From assembly GCA_944381615.1 (NCBI GenBank), contig CALWLT010000012.1, positions 1-38,157 on the forward strand: a stretch of 38,157 nt of DNA, in the 5' to 3' direction. The position numbers were made by a program, and so were the translations under genes. Below, in pieces: positions 1-7,469 of this stretch. Each line of letters opens with the position of its first letter. Within the stretch, counting starts at the first letter, position 1. Source of the stretch: an uncultured Lachnospiraceae bacterium (lineage in GTDB: Bacteria; Bacillota; Clostridia; Lachnospirales; Lachnospiraceae). Under the pieces are notes generated by a model. That model was not told the DNA's origin, searched no databases, and saw only the letters and a program-made list of their open reading frames with translations.

Positions 1-49
1 AAAGAAAAAAAAAAAAAAAATAATAAAAACACAAGAAAAAAAGCAGAAA

Positions 50-943
50 ATGACAGAAAAAGTAATAAAAAAAATGGATGAGGAAAAAAAAAAGAAAAAG
101 GTCAGGAACGTGATTACGTTTCTGGCCGTGCTGATATCGGCGCTTCTGCAGGCCTTTGTCATTCAGGCGTTTATCCGCCCCTCGTCCCTTCTCTCGGGGG
201 GATTTACGGGCATCGCCCTGCTGGCGGAGATGGCGGCGGAGTCGGCCGGGAAGAGCTTTCCCACTTCTCTGGGCATGCTGGCGACGAACATTCCGGTCGC
301 GATCCTGTGCGGGAGGAGCATCAGCTTCCGCTTTGTGTTTTTCTCGCTTCTGCAGGTCGTGATGAGCAGCTTTTTTCTGCAGGTTCTGCATTTTGAGCCG
401 CTGTTTGACGATCTGATGCTCAACGTGATTTTCGGCGGGTTTCTTTTGGGAATTTCGGGCGTCGTGGCGCTTCGGGGCAACGCCTCCATGGGCGGGACGG
501 ATTTTATCGCGCTTTACGTGTCCAATAAGACGGGGCGTTCCATCTGGACCGAGGTGTTTATCGGCAACTGCGTCCTGTTCTGCGTGTTCGGCCTGATGTT
601 CGGCTGGGAGCACGCGGCGTATACGATCCTGTTTTATTTCGTCGTGACCAGGACGATCTCGGCGTTCCATCACCGCTATGACCGGGTCACGCTTCAGGTT
701 ACGACGCTTTACGGGAATGAGATCATGGAGGAGTATGTCCGGCATTTCCGGCACGGGATCTCCTGCGTGGACGCGGTGGGCGGCTACAGCCGCCGGCCGA
801 TGTGCCTTCTGCACACGGTCGTCTCCGCCTATGAGCAGGCGGACGTGATCCATCTGATGCGGGAGGTGGATCCCCATGTGATTATCAACGTCTTTAAGAC
901 GGATCAGTTTTTCGGGAAATTCTATCAGGCGCCGATCGAGTAG
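50..943 (+). CDS. YitT family membrane protein (DUF2179)
   Basis: This is an integral membrane protein of the YitT/DUF2179 family, 297 residues, whose transport or signalling role is not established. Residues 1-19 are almost all Lys/Glu/Met. Hydrophobic segments follow from about 20 to 200, including a Gly-rich stretch (GGFLLGISGVVALRGNASMGGTDF) typical of the family. The soluble C-terminal DUF2179 domain spans about 213-290 (from YDRVTLQV to the FFGKF end). The start is uncertain: ATG at 50 has only an A-rich upstream sequence with no good ribosome-binding site, and ATG at 74 is an in-frame alternative. The first 49 bases are almost pure A. Its own promoter must lie before the window. No terminator is seen after it; the next gene follows a short repeat array. 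Confidence 0.88.
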   Translation: MTEKVIKKMDEEKKKKKVRNVITFLAVLISALLQAFVIQAFIRPSSLLSGGFTGIALLAEMAAESAGKSFPTSLGMLATNIPVAILCGRSISFRFVFFSLLQVVMSSFFLQVLHFEPLFDDLMLNVIFGGFLLGISGVVALRGNASMGGTDFIALYVSNKTGRSIWTEVFIGNCVLFCVFGLMFGWEHAAYTILFYFVVTRTISAFHHRYDRVTLQVTTLYGNEIMEEYVRHFRHGISCVDAVGGYSRRPMCLLHTVVSAYEQADVIHLMREVDPHVIINVFKTDQFFGKFYQAPIE

Positions 944-990
944 CGGGAAAAGCGGGCGGAAAAAGCCGGCCGCAGGCGGCCGCGAGGAGA

Positions 991-1090
991 GCGGGCAATC
1001 GGGTAGAGAATGCGGGCAATCAGGCGGAGAATGCGGGCGGCCGGGAGGAAGGCGCGGGCAATCGGACGGAGAATGCGGGAGGAAAACAGG
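991..1090 (+). repeat. 21-bp tandem repeat ahead of tcdA
   Basis: Units beginning GCGGGC start at 991, 1012, 1033 and 1054, exactly 21 bp apart. A fifth, degenerate unit at 1075 (GCGGGAGGAAAACAGGATGG) supplies the Shine-Dalgarno site and start codon of tcdA. The array is in frame with tcdA from ATG 1010 and would encode 7-residue Arg-rich repeats. I take it as non-coding leader because the ribosome site fits the 1091 start. Confidence 0.8.
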
Positions 1091-1849
1091 ATGGAGGAAC
1101 GGGAAGAATTTGGCCGTTCGCGGCTGCTTCTGGGAGCGGACGGGATGGAACGGCTCTGGGAGAGCACCGTGGCGGTGTTCGGGATCGGCGGCGTGGGCTC
1201 GCACTGCGCGCAGGCGCTTGCCAGGAGCGGCGTGGGCCATCTGATCCTGATCGACAGCGACGAGGTCGCCGCATCGAATATCAACCGCCAGTGCGTGGCG
1301 TATCACAGCACGCTGGGAAGAAAAAAAACGCACGTCATGCGGGATCTGATCCGGGACATCTGCCCGCAGATCCGGGTGGACACGTCGGAGGTTTTCGTGC
1401 TGGAGGAGAATCTGGAGCCGCTTCTGGCGGGATTCGGACGGGTGGATTATATCGTGGACGCCATCGATACCGTGTCCGCCAAGCTGGCGCTGGCCGTCTT
1501 TGCGAAAAGGGAGGGGATTCCCCTGATCTCGTCGATGGGAACCGGCAACAAGCTTTACCCGGAATTGTTTGAGCTGGCGGATATTTATGAGACGAGCGTC
1601 TGCCCGCTCTGCCGCGTGATGCGCCGGGAGCTGAAAAAGCGGGGAATAGAAGCGCTGCGGGTGCTCTATTCCCGGGAGACGCCGCTGCGGCCGCGGGAAG
1701 GAAGGACGCCGGGGCTGCAGGAGGCGGACGGAGGTCCGGCGCCGGAAGCGGCCGCCTGCCGTCCGGTGCCGGGAAGCGTTTCTTTCGTCCCGCCGGCGGC
1801 CGGGCTGATCCTGGCGGGCGCGGTCGTGCGCGATCTGGCGGGGATTTGA
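1091..1849 (+). CDS. tcdA: tRNA threonylcarbamoyladenosine dehydratase (TcdA/CsdL, ThiF family)
   Basis: This is an E1-like ThiF/MoeB-fold enzyme that cyclises t6A to ct6A at position 37 of ANN-decoding tRNAs using ATP. The 252-residue protein has the nucleotide-binding GIGGVGS loop at residues 31-37, the acidic LIDSDEV segment followed by NINRQ near 60, the DAIDT motif and the family-typical TSVCPLCRVMRRELKKRG block near 155-172. The start at 1091 is chosen because GGAGG at 1078-1082 sits 8 bases upstream; an in-frame ATG at 1010 would add a repeat-encoded Arg-rich tail not seen in the family. The C-terminal ~45 residues are Pro/Gly/Ala-rich and less conserved. The stop codon overlaps the -35 box of the next gene's promoter. 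HesA/MoeB relatives are the alternative, but the CPLC-RVMRREL block favours TcdA. Confidence 0.87.
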   Translation: MEEREEFGRSRLLLGADGMERLWESTVAVFGIGGVGSHCAQALARSGVGHLILIDSDEVAASNINRQCVAYHSTLGRKKTHVMRDLIRDICPQIRVDTSEVFVLEENLEPLLAGFGRVDYIVDAIDTVSAKLALAVFAKREGIPLISSMGTGNKLYPELFELADIYETSVCPLCRVMRRELKKRGIEALRVLYSRETPLRPREGRTPGLQEADGGPAPEAAACRPVPGSVSFVPPAAGLILAGAVVRDLAGI

Positions 1850-1874
1850 CTTTTCAGGCGGGAATCAGTAGAAT
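1846..1874 (+). promoter_or_regulatory. sigma-A promoter for nadE
   Basis: TTGACT (1846-1851) and TAGAAT (1869-1874) are separated by 17 bp. The -35 box overlaps the tcdA stop codon. The nadE start is about 60 bases downstream. Confidence 0.7.
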
Positions 1875-1935
1875 AGCAGAGAGGGACAGATCCTGGCATA
1901 TTACGCGGGAAAAGGCTTTGAAGGAGAATCGGAAC

Positions 1936-3915
1936 ATGATAAGAGATGGTTTTATCCGGGTAGCGGCGTCTACGCCGGAGGTCAGAGTAGCGGATGTGGA
2001 ATTTAACCGGGAGCAGATCTGCGCGCAGATCGCGGAGGCGAAAAAGCAGGAGGTGTCGATCCTGGTTTTTCCGGAGCTGGCGCTGACCGGTTACACCTGC
2101 GGCGAGCTGTTTATTCAGAAGCCGCTTTTGACGAAGGCGAAGGAGGAGCTTAAGGCGCTTCTGGCGTACACGAAGGGGAGCGATATGCTGATTTTCGTGG
2201 GCCTTCCCTGGGAATATAACAACAAGCTCTATAATACGGCGGCCGCGATTCAGGACGGGAAGCTTCTGGGGCTGATCCCCAAACGCTGGATTCCCAATTA
2301 CTCGGAGTTTTACGAGGGACGCTATTTTAATCCCGGCTGGGACGCGCCGGTTTTTGTCTCCTGGGAGGAGGACGCGGTCCCCATGGGCAGCCGGATCCTG
2401 TTTTCCTGCACGAACGTGGAAAATCTGGTGGTGGGCGCCGAGATCTGCGAGGATCTCTGGGTGTTAAATCCGCCCAGCATCGAGCACGCCTCTGCGGGGG
2501 CGACGGTCATCGTCAACTGCTCGGCCAGCGACGAGATCACGGGAAAGGGCGAGTACCGCCGGAATCTGGTCAGCGGCCAGTCGGCGCGCCTTCTGTGCGC
2601 ATATCTCTACGCCAACGCCGGCGACGGGGAATCGTCGCAGGATCTGGTGTTCGGCGGCCAGAACATGATTGCGGAGAACGGGACCGTGCTGGCGGAATCG
2701 GCGCGCTTTGAGACGGGGCTGCTCTGCGCGGACGTTGATCTGGAGCGCCTGGAGTGCGAGCGCCGCCGGATGACGACGTATCAGACGCAGGGCAGAGGCG
2801 GTTATCTGTTTGTTGATTTTACCCTGGAGCGGCGGTTTTCCCCGCTCAGGCGGACGGTGGATCCGTCGCCCTTTGTTCCCCACGATGAGGAGGGGAGAAG
2901 TCGCCGCTGCGAGGAGATCCTTTCCATTCAGACGGCCGGCCTCAGAAAGCGCTTAAAGCACACGGGCTGCCGCCATGCGGTCGTGGGCATTTCCGGGGGG
3001 CTGGACTCGACGCTGGCGCTGATTGTCACGGTGCGGGCCTTTGATTCGGTGGGCCTTCCCAGGGAAAATATTACTGCGGTAACGATGCCCTGCTTCGGTA
3101 CGACGGACCGGACGTATCAGAACGCCTGCCTGATGGCGAAGAAGCTGGGCGCGACGCTTCGCGAGGTCGATATCCGCGAGGCGGTCACGGTGCATTTCCG
3201 GGATATCGGCCAGGATATCGCCGTCCACGACGTGACGTACGAGAACGCCCAGGCCAGGGAGCGGACGCAGGTGCTGATGGATATCGCCAATCAGTCGGGC
3301 GGGCTGGTCATCGGGACGGGCGATATGTCGGAGCTGGCGCTGGGCTGGGCGACGTACAACGGCGATCACATGTCGATGTACGGGGTCAACGCTTCGGTGC
3401 CCAAGACGCTGGTGCGCCATCTGGTGCGCTATTATGCCGATACCTGCGGCGAGAAGGAGCTCTCGGCCGTTTTGCTGGACGTGCTGGACACGCCGGTCAG
3501 CCCCGAGCTTCTGCCGCCGGAGGACGGGGCCATCGCGCAGAAGACGGAGGATCTGGTCGGCCCGTACGAGCTGCATGATTTCTTCCTCTACTATGTCCTG
3601 CGCTTCGGCTATCATCCGGGCAAGATTTACCGCCTGGCGCTGCAGGCGTTTGACGGCGCATACGGGAAGGAGACGATCTTAAAATGGCTGACGGTCTTTT
3701 ACCGCCGTTTCTTCAGCCAGCAGTTTAAGCGCTCCTGCCTGCCGGACGGCCCCAAGGTCGGTTCGGCGGCCGTTTCGCCCAGAGGCGATCTGCGCATGCC
3801 CAGCGACGCCTGCGGCCGCCTGTGGCTGGAGGAGCTTAAGGCGCTGGAGGAGGAAGAGACGGCGCCCTGCGGAGCCGGCCGGAAAAGCGCGGATCCGGGA
3901 AAGGAGCAAGCATGA
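1936..3915 (+). CDS. nadE: glutamine-dependent NAD+ synthetase
   Basis: This two-domain enzyme catalyses the last step of NAD+ synthesis: deamido-NAD+ plus glutamine and ATP give NAD+. The N-terminal nitrilase-fold glutaminase (about 1-280) shows the Glu-Lys-Cys triad in VFPELALTGYTC, LIPKRWIPNY and GAEICEDLWV. The C-terminal synthetase begins near 350 and has the P-loop-like VGISGGLDSTLAL motif and IGTGDMSELALGW. At 659 residues it fits the long glutamine-using class. The start at 1936 is supported by AAGGAG at 1921-1926; the open frame extends further upstream without a ribosome site. The last ~25 residues are a variable charged tail. It overlaps the following methyltransferase gene by ATGA, so the two are translationally coupled. 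Confidence 0.95.
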   Translation: MIRDGFIRVAASTPEVRVADVEFNREQICAQIAEAKKQEVSILVFPELALTGYTCGELFIQKPLLTKAKEELKALLAYTKGSDMLIFVGLPWEYNNKLYNTAAAIQDGKLLGLIPKRWIPNYSEFYEGRYFNPGWDAPVFVSWEEDAVPMGSRILFSCTNVENLVVGAEICEDLWVLNPPSIEHASAGATVIVNCSASDEITGKGEYRRNLVSGQSARLLCAYLYANAGDGESSQDLVFGGQNMIAENGTVLAESARFETGLLCADVDLERLECERRRMTTYQTQGRGGYLFVDFTLERRFSPLRRTVDPSPFVPHDEEGRSRRCEEILSIQTAGLRKRLKHTGCRHAVVGISGGLDSTLALIVTVRAFDSVGLPRENITAVTMPCFGTTDRTYQNACLMAKKLGATLREVDIREAVTVHFRDIGQDIAVHDVTYENAQARERTQVLMDIANQSGGLVIGTGDMSELALGWATYNGDHMSMYGVNASVPKTLVRHLVRYYADTCGEKELSAVLLDVLDTPVSPELLPPEDGAIAQKTEDLVGPYELHDFFLYYVLRFGYHPGKIYRLALQAFDGAYGKETILKWLTVFYRRFFSQQFKRSCLPDGPKVGSAAVSPRGDLRMPSDACGRLWLEELKALEEEETAPCGAGRKSADPGKEQA

Positions 3916-4721
3916 TCGCCAGTACGGGAAACGCCCGCGTGCGCGCGGCAGCGGCCCTGGTAAAAAAGGCGAAGGCCAGGCGCGAGGCGCACTGCTTCGT
4001 CGTGGAGGGGCCGCGGATGTTTGCGGAGCTTCCCGCCGGATGGCGGCGGGAGGTATTCGTCTCGGAGAGCTTCCTGGCGCAGGAAAAGAGGGCGCAAAAG
4101 CTCCTTGAGGGCTGTGCTTACGAGACGGTATCCGACGGCGTGATGGAGTATCTTTCCGACACCCGGACGCCGCAGGGGATCCTGGCGGTGGCGAAGATGC
4201 CGGATTACAGCCTGGAGGAGGTCCTGGGCCCGGGAAAAGACGGCCGGCCGCCGCTTCTGATTTTTCTGGAGAAGCTGCAGGATCCGGGTAATCTGGGGAC
4301 GATCCTGCGCGCCGGAGAGGGCGCGGGGATGACGGGGCTTGTCATGGACGCGCAGACGGCGGATATCTATAATCCCAAGGTCATCCGCTCTACGATGGGT
4401 TCGGTTTTCCGGATGCCGTTTGCCTGTGTGCCGGATCTGGAACCGGCGCTCGGCGAGGCGAAGCGGCGGGGGATCCGCCTGCTGGCGGCTCATCTGAAGG
4501 GGAGCGTCAGCTATGACTGCGAGGACTGCCGGGGGCCCGTTGGCTTCCTGATCGGGAACGAGGCGGCGGGGCTTGGCGAGAAGGCGGCCGGGATGGCCGA
4601 CGCCCGGATCCACATCCCCATGGCCGGGCGGGTGGAATCGCTCAATGCGGCCGTCGCGGCTTCTGTTTTGCTGTTCGAGACGGCGAGGCAGCGGCGGACG
4701 GACGCGGGCCGGAAGGCGTAA
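3912..4721 (+). CDS. TrmH/SpoU family RNA 2'-O-methyltransferase
   Basis: This SAM-dependent SPOUT methyltransferase of 269 residues probably methylates a ribose in rRNA or tRNA; the target cannot be read from sequence. An N-terminal substrate-binding domain (about 1-105) precedes the knotted catalytic domain. Motif 1 is LQDPGNLGTILRAGEGAG, motif 2 is NPKVIRSTMGSVFRMPF, and motif 3 is LIGNEAAGL followed by IPMAGRVESLNAAVAASVLLFE. The start ATG at 3912 overlaps the nadE stop (ATGA) with AAGGAG upstream. In many Clostridia this family member precedes pheST, but here it follows nadE. Confidence 0.9.
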   Translation: MIASTGNARVRAAAALVKKAKARREAHCFVVEGPRMFAELPAGWRREVFVSESFLAQEKRAQKLLEGCAYETVSDGVMEYLSDTRTPQGILAVAKMPDYSLEEVLGPGKDGRPPLLIFLEKLQDPGNLGTILRAGEGAGMTGLVMDAQTADIYNPKVIRSTMGSVFRMPFACVPDLEPALGEAKRRGIRLLAAHLKGSVSYDCEDCRGPVGFLIGNEAAGLGEKAAGMADARIHIPMAGRVESLNAAVAASVLLFETARQRRTDAGRKA

Positions 4722-4786
4722 AAGACGTGGAATTGGCGTAAGAAAAGTGTAATAAAAATGTAAGTTTAGAATATTTGCGGCAAGTG

Positions 4787-4815
4787 TTGAATAATATCTG
4801 AAAACAGTGTATACT
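4787..4815 (+). promoter_or_regulatory. sigma-A promoter for nfeD-SPFH operon
   Basis: TTGAAT (4787-4792), a 17-bp spacer and TATACT (4810-4815) lie in an AT-rich gap that stands out from the GC-rich flanks. The nfeD start follows about 45 bases later. Confidence 0.75.
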
Positions 4816-4860
4816 GGGAGAGGAAAATGAAACCCGGAGGAGGAGACAGGAGGGAGAGCG

Positions 4861-5298
4861 ATGGCGTGGCTGATCTGGCTGGTCATTTTTGTGATTCTGG
4901 TAGGCATTGAGGCGGCGACGATGCTGCTGACGACGATCTGGTTTGCCGGCGGCGCGATCGTGGCGCTTGTCCTGGCGGTTCTGGGAGCCGGCGGCTACGC
5001 GCAGGTGGCGGCATTTTTCGTCGTTTCCTGTCTGCTTCTGTGTTTTACGAGACCTCTGGCGCTGCGCTATGTCAACCGCAATACGGTTAAGACGAACGCG
5101 GAGGGGCTGATCGGGAAGACGGCCCGGGTCACGTCGGAGGTCAACAACGATCTGGCGACGGGAACGGCGGTCGTTTCCGGCCAGGAGTGGACGGCCCGCT
5201 CGGCGGACGGGAGCGTGATTCCCCGGGGAACGATGGTCCGGATTGAGGAGATCCGGGGCGTCAGGCTGATGGTAAGTATCTTAAAGGAGGACAACTGA
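4861..5298 (+). CDS. NfeD-like membrane protein
   Basis: This is a short NfeD family protein of 145 residues, the partner type usually encoded next to an SPFH/flotillin gene; the pair is thought to organise membrane microdomains. Two hydrophobic regions cover about 1-60, and a soluble OB-fold NfeD domain covers about 75-142 (from the GLIGKTARV motif through VRIEEIRGVRLMV). It lacks the N-terminal ClpP-like protease of long NfeD proteins. The start is backed by AGGAGGG at 4848-4854. Only two bases separate its stop from the next start, and AAAGGAGG for that gene lies inside its last codons. Confidence 0.88.
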   Translation: MAWLIWLVIFVILVGIEAATMLLTTIWFAGGAIVALVLAVLGAGGYAQVAAFFVVSCLLLCFTRPLALRYVNRNTVKTNAEGLIGKTARVTSEVNNDLATGTAVVSGQEWTARSADGSVIPRGTMVRIEEIRGVRLMVSILKEDN

Positions 5299-5300
5299 CT

Positions 5301-6284
5301 ATGGAAGTGGAGGGATTTATCGGATTTGTCGTAATTGCCGTCCTGGTGCTGCTGATTCTGGCATCCTGTATCAAGATTGTACCGCAGGCGCAGGCCCTGG
5401 TTGTGGAGCGGCTGGGCGCGTATCTGGCGACCTGGTCGGTCGGCGTCCATTTTAAGCTTCCGTTCGTGGATCGGGTCGCCAAGCGCGTGCTGCTCAAGGA
5501 GCAGGTCGTGGATTTTGCGCCGCAGCCGGTTATCACGAAGGATAACGTAACCATGAAGATCGACACGGTCGTGTTTTTCCAGATCACGGATCCGAAGCTC
5601 TATGCGTACGGCGTGGAGAATCCCATCATGGCGATCGAGAACCTGACGGCGACGACGCTGCGCAATATTATCGGCGATCTGGAGCTGGATCAGACGCTGA
5701 CCTCCCGCGAGACGATCAATACGAAGATGCGGGCGGCCCTGGACGTGGCCACGGATCCGTGGGGGATCAAGGTCAACCGGGTGGAGCTTAAGAATATCAT
5801 CCCGCCGGCGGCGATCCAGGACGCGATGGAGAAGCAGATGAAGGCGGAGCGGGAGCGCCGCGAGGCGATCCTGATCGCGGAGGGCGAGAAGAAGTCGACG
5901 ATCCTGGTGGCGGAGGGCAAGAAGCAGTCCGCGATCCTGGAGGCGGAGGCGGACAAGGAATCTGCCATCCTGCGCGCCGAGGCCGAGAAGCAGCGGATGA
6001 TCCGCGAGGCGGAGGGCCAGGCGGAGGCCATCTTAAAGGTACAGCAGGCGGAGGCCGACGGCCTTCGTTTTATCCGGGAGGCCGGCGCCGACAGCGCCGT
6101 GTTGCAGTTAAAGAGCCTGGAGGCATTTGCGAAGGCGGCCGACGGCCGGGCGACAAAGATCATCATCCCCTCGGAGATTCAGGGGATTGCCGGCCTGGTC
6201 AAGAGCCTGACGGAGCTGGGCGATCCGGCGCAGCCGGAGGAAGCGCGGCCGGCCGCCCCGGTAAACGGGAGCGGCACGCCGTAG
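5301..6284 (+). CDS. SPFH/Band 7 (stomatin/prohibitin-like) protein
   Basis: This membrane-anchored scaffold protein of 327 residues resembles QmcA/HflC-type SPFH proteins. Residues about 5-24 form an N-terminal membrane anchor. The Band 7 domain spans about 25-185 (IKIVPQAQALVVERLGAYLATW onwards). It is followed by a long Ala/Glu/Lys coiled coil, about 190-255, built from repeats such as ILIAEGEKKS, ILVAEGKKQS and ILEAEADKES. The C-terminus is Pro/Ala-rich. It forms an operon with the upstream NfeD gene; the pairing is the usual one. AAAGGAGG at 5284-5290 sets the start. A strong terminator lies 90 bases downstream. Confidence 0.92.
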   Translation: MEVEGFIGFVVIAVLVLLILASCIKIVPQAQALVVERLGAYLATWSVGVHFKLPFVDRVAKRVLLKEQVVDFAPQPVITKDNVTMKIDTVVFFQITDPKLYAYGVENPIMAIENLTATTLRNIIGDLELDQTLTSRETINTKMRAALDVATDPWGIKVNRVELKNIIPPAAIQDAMEKQMKAERERREAILIAEGEKKSTILVAEGKKQSAILEAEADKESAILRAEAEKQRMIREAEGQAEAILKVQQAEADGLRFIREAGADSAVLQLKSLEAFAKAADGRATKIIIPSEIQGIAGLVKSLTELGDPAQPEEARPAAPVNGSGTP

Positions 6285-6371
6285 AGAGGAAAATGATTTC
6301 AGAACGGGCAGGGGGCCGTGCAGGAACGGGTAGAGGAACCATGCCGGAGCAGGCTGCGATGCCAGGAAGAT

Positions 6372-6426
6372 CGCCGCGGGCGCAAAGAACCGGGAAACCG
6401 GGATTCGCCCCGCGGCGTTTTTTTTT
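6372..6426 (+). terminator. rho-independent terminator after SPFH gene
   Basis: A 9-bp GC stem (CGCCGCGGG at 6372-6380 with CCCGCGGCG at 6409-6417) encloses a 28-base loop that can fold further, followed by nine T (6418-6426). The last two T are also the first two bases of the next promoter's -35 box. Confidence 0.85.
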
Positions 6427-6453
6427 GACAAAAAGGGAAGATTTGGGTACAAT
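6425..6453 (+). promoter_or_regulatory. sigma-A promoter for acetyltransferase
   Basis: A consensus TTGACA (6425-6430), a 17-bp spacer and TACAAT (6448-6453) match sigma-A well. The -35 box is embedded in the U-tract of the preceding terminator. The gene start is about 75 bases downstream. Confidence 0.85.
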
Positions 6454-6528
6454 AAGGAAGCAGAAGAAACGCCGCAGAGAAAGCGGGAATGCCGCAGGAC
6501 GGACAGGAGACGGTAAAGGAGAGTGCGT

Positions 6529-7083
6529 ATGATTCAGACCAGACAGGATTTAAGGGAATATCTGGAAGCCGATCGCAGGGCGCTCGGGATTACGCGGAAG
6601 CGTCCCGCGTTTCTGAAGGACGAGATCTGGCGCTATGAGATCGCGCTGCGCTACCGGGAATACTATACCAATCAGAAGAGAGGGCTCCTAAACCGGGTCA
6701 TGAAAGCCTTCTGGGCTTTGGTGCATCACAGGAAATCCGTGCAGCTGGGCCTGCAGGTTCCCCCGAACGTGTGCGGCCCCGGCCTCTGCATTAACCATTA
6801 CGGCTTGCTGGTCATCAGTCACAGGGCGAAAATCGGGAAGAATTTTAATGTCCATCAGGGGGTCAACATCGGGATTAATATCGATCCGGACCGGGCGCCG
6901 CAGATCGGGGACGACGTATTCATCGGCCCCGGCGCGAAGCTCTACGGCGATATCGTGATCGGGGACCACGTCGCGGTTTCCGCGGGGAGCGTCGTCAACC
7001 GTTCTTTCCCGGATCCCGACGTGACGATCGGCGGCGTTCCGGCGCGGGTCATTCATGAACAGAGAGGAAATCCTTTCGTATGA
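6529..7083 (+). CDS. serine acetyltransferase-like hexapeptide-repeat transferase
   Basis: This left-handed beta-helix acyltransferase of 184 residues resembles short serine O-acetyltransferases. Residues 1-60 are a helical region (MIQTRQDLREYLEADRRAL). The hexapeptide repeats cover about 75-175, with INHYGLLVIS, NFNVHQGVNIGIN (likely catalytic His), IGDDVFIGPGAKLYGDIVIGDHVAVSAGSVV and the GVPARVI end. It lacks the full helical N-terminal domain of CysE, so the acceptor may be a sugar or another serine-like substrate; such short forms occur in polysaccharide clusters. ATG at 6529 is preferred over GTG at 6523 because AAAGGAGA ends at 6522. No cysK is beside it. Confidence 0.8.
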   Translation: MIQTRQDLREYLEADRRALGITRKRPAFLKDEIWRYEIALRYREYYTNQKRGLLNRVMKAFWALVHHRKSVQLGLQVPPNVCGPGLCINHYGLLVISHRAKIGKNFNVHQGVNIGINIDPDRAPQIGDDVFIGPGAKLYGDIVIGDHVAVSAGSVVNRSFPDPDVTIGGVPARVIHEQRGNPFV

Positions 7084-7106
7084 TACGGTGTGGAGGAAGA
7101 AAGACG

Positions 7107-7412
7107 ATGACGCAGGAGAGACGAAAGAGGCCGGGGAACGATTCGCTGATCCTCGATGTGATCCATATTGTCACGGGGATCCTGATTGTGATCTTTGCCG
7201 TTCTGGCATTTTTAAATCCGGATGAGAACCGGATTCTGTTTCCGGCGATTTTTTTCCTGGCGGCCATTCTGAATCTGGCAAACGGCTCTTACCGTTTCCG
7301 GCGGGGCCGGGGGAAGAAAAAAGAGCGGGCGGCGGGCGCGGCGCTGATGACGGCGGGCGGCGGCCTGGCTCTTCTGGGCGTGCTGAGCCTGATGACAATC
7401 TGGTGGGGGTAG
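7107..7412 (+). CDS. small membrane protein of unknown function
   Basis: I do not recognise this family. The 101-residue protein has three likely membrane segments: about 17-36 (ILDVIHIVTGILIVIFAVLA), 43-58 (ILFPAIFFLAAILNLA) and 80-100 (ALMTAGGGLALLGVLSLMTIWW). A basic loop (RFRRGRGKKKERA) lies between the last two. ATG 7107 is chosen because GGAGG at 7092-7096 precedes it; an in-frame ATG at 7080 overlapping the previous stop (ATGA) is possible. It is probably co-transcribed with the acetyltransferase. Its last codons lie in the first copy of a ~38-bp duplication that also carries the birA start. Confidence 0.65.
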   Translation: MTQERRKRPGNDSLILDVIHIVTGILIVIFAVLAFLNPDENRILFPAIFFLAAILNLANGSYRFRRGRGKKKERAAGAALMTAGGGLALLGVLSLMTIWWG

Positions 7413-7469
7413 AGATCCGTGAAGACAGAGACTGACAATCTGGTGGGGGTAGATCCGTGAAGACAGAGA
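7393..7469 (+). repeat. 38-bp tandem duplication at the birA start
   Basis: Copy one (7393-7431) and copy two (7433-7469) are identical except that copy two lacks two bases (AGAGATCC becomes AGATCC). Each copy begins TGACAATCTGGTGGGGGTAG and ends GTGAAGACAGAGA. The second copy supplies the GTG start of birA. The first supplies the stop of the preceding gene and a decoy GTG at 7419. Confidence 0.9.

Noticed and set aside
991..1090. Arg-rich N-terminal extension of TcdA from ATG 1010
   Set aside because: A well-spaced GGAGG site supports 1091, and the extension is repeat-derived and outside the family length.
3699..4907. 402-codon minus-strand open frame
   Set aside because: It is antisense to nadE and the methyltransferase gene, both of which have clear motifs and ribosome sites.
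6293..6532. 79-codon plus-strand open frame after the SPFH gene
   Set aside because: It spans a strong terminator and a consensus promoter and encodes low-complexity Arg/Gly sequence.
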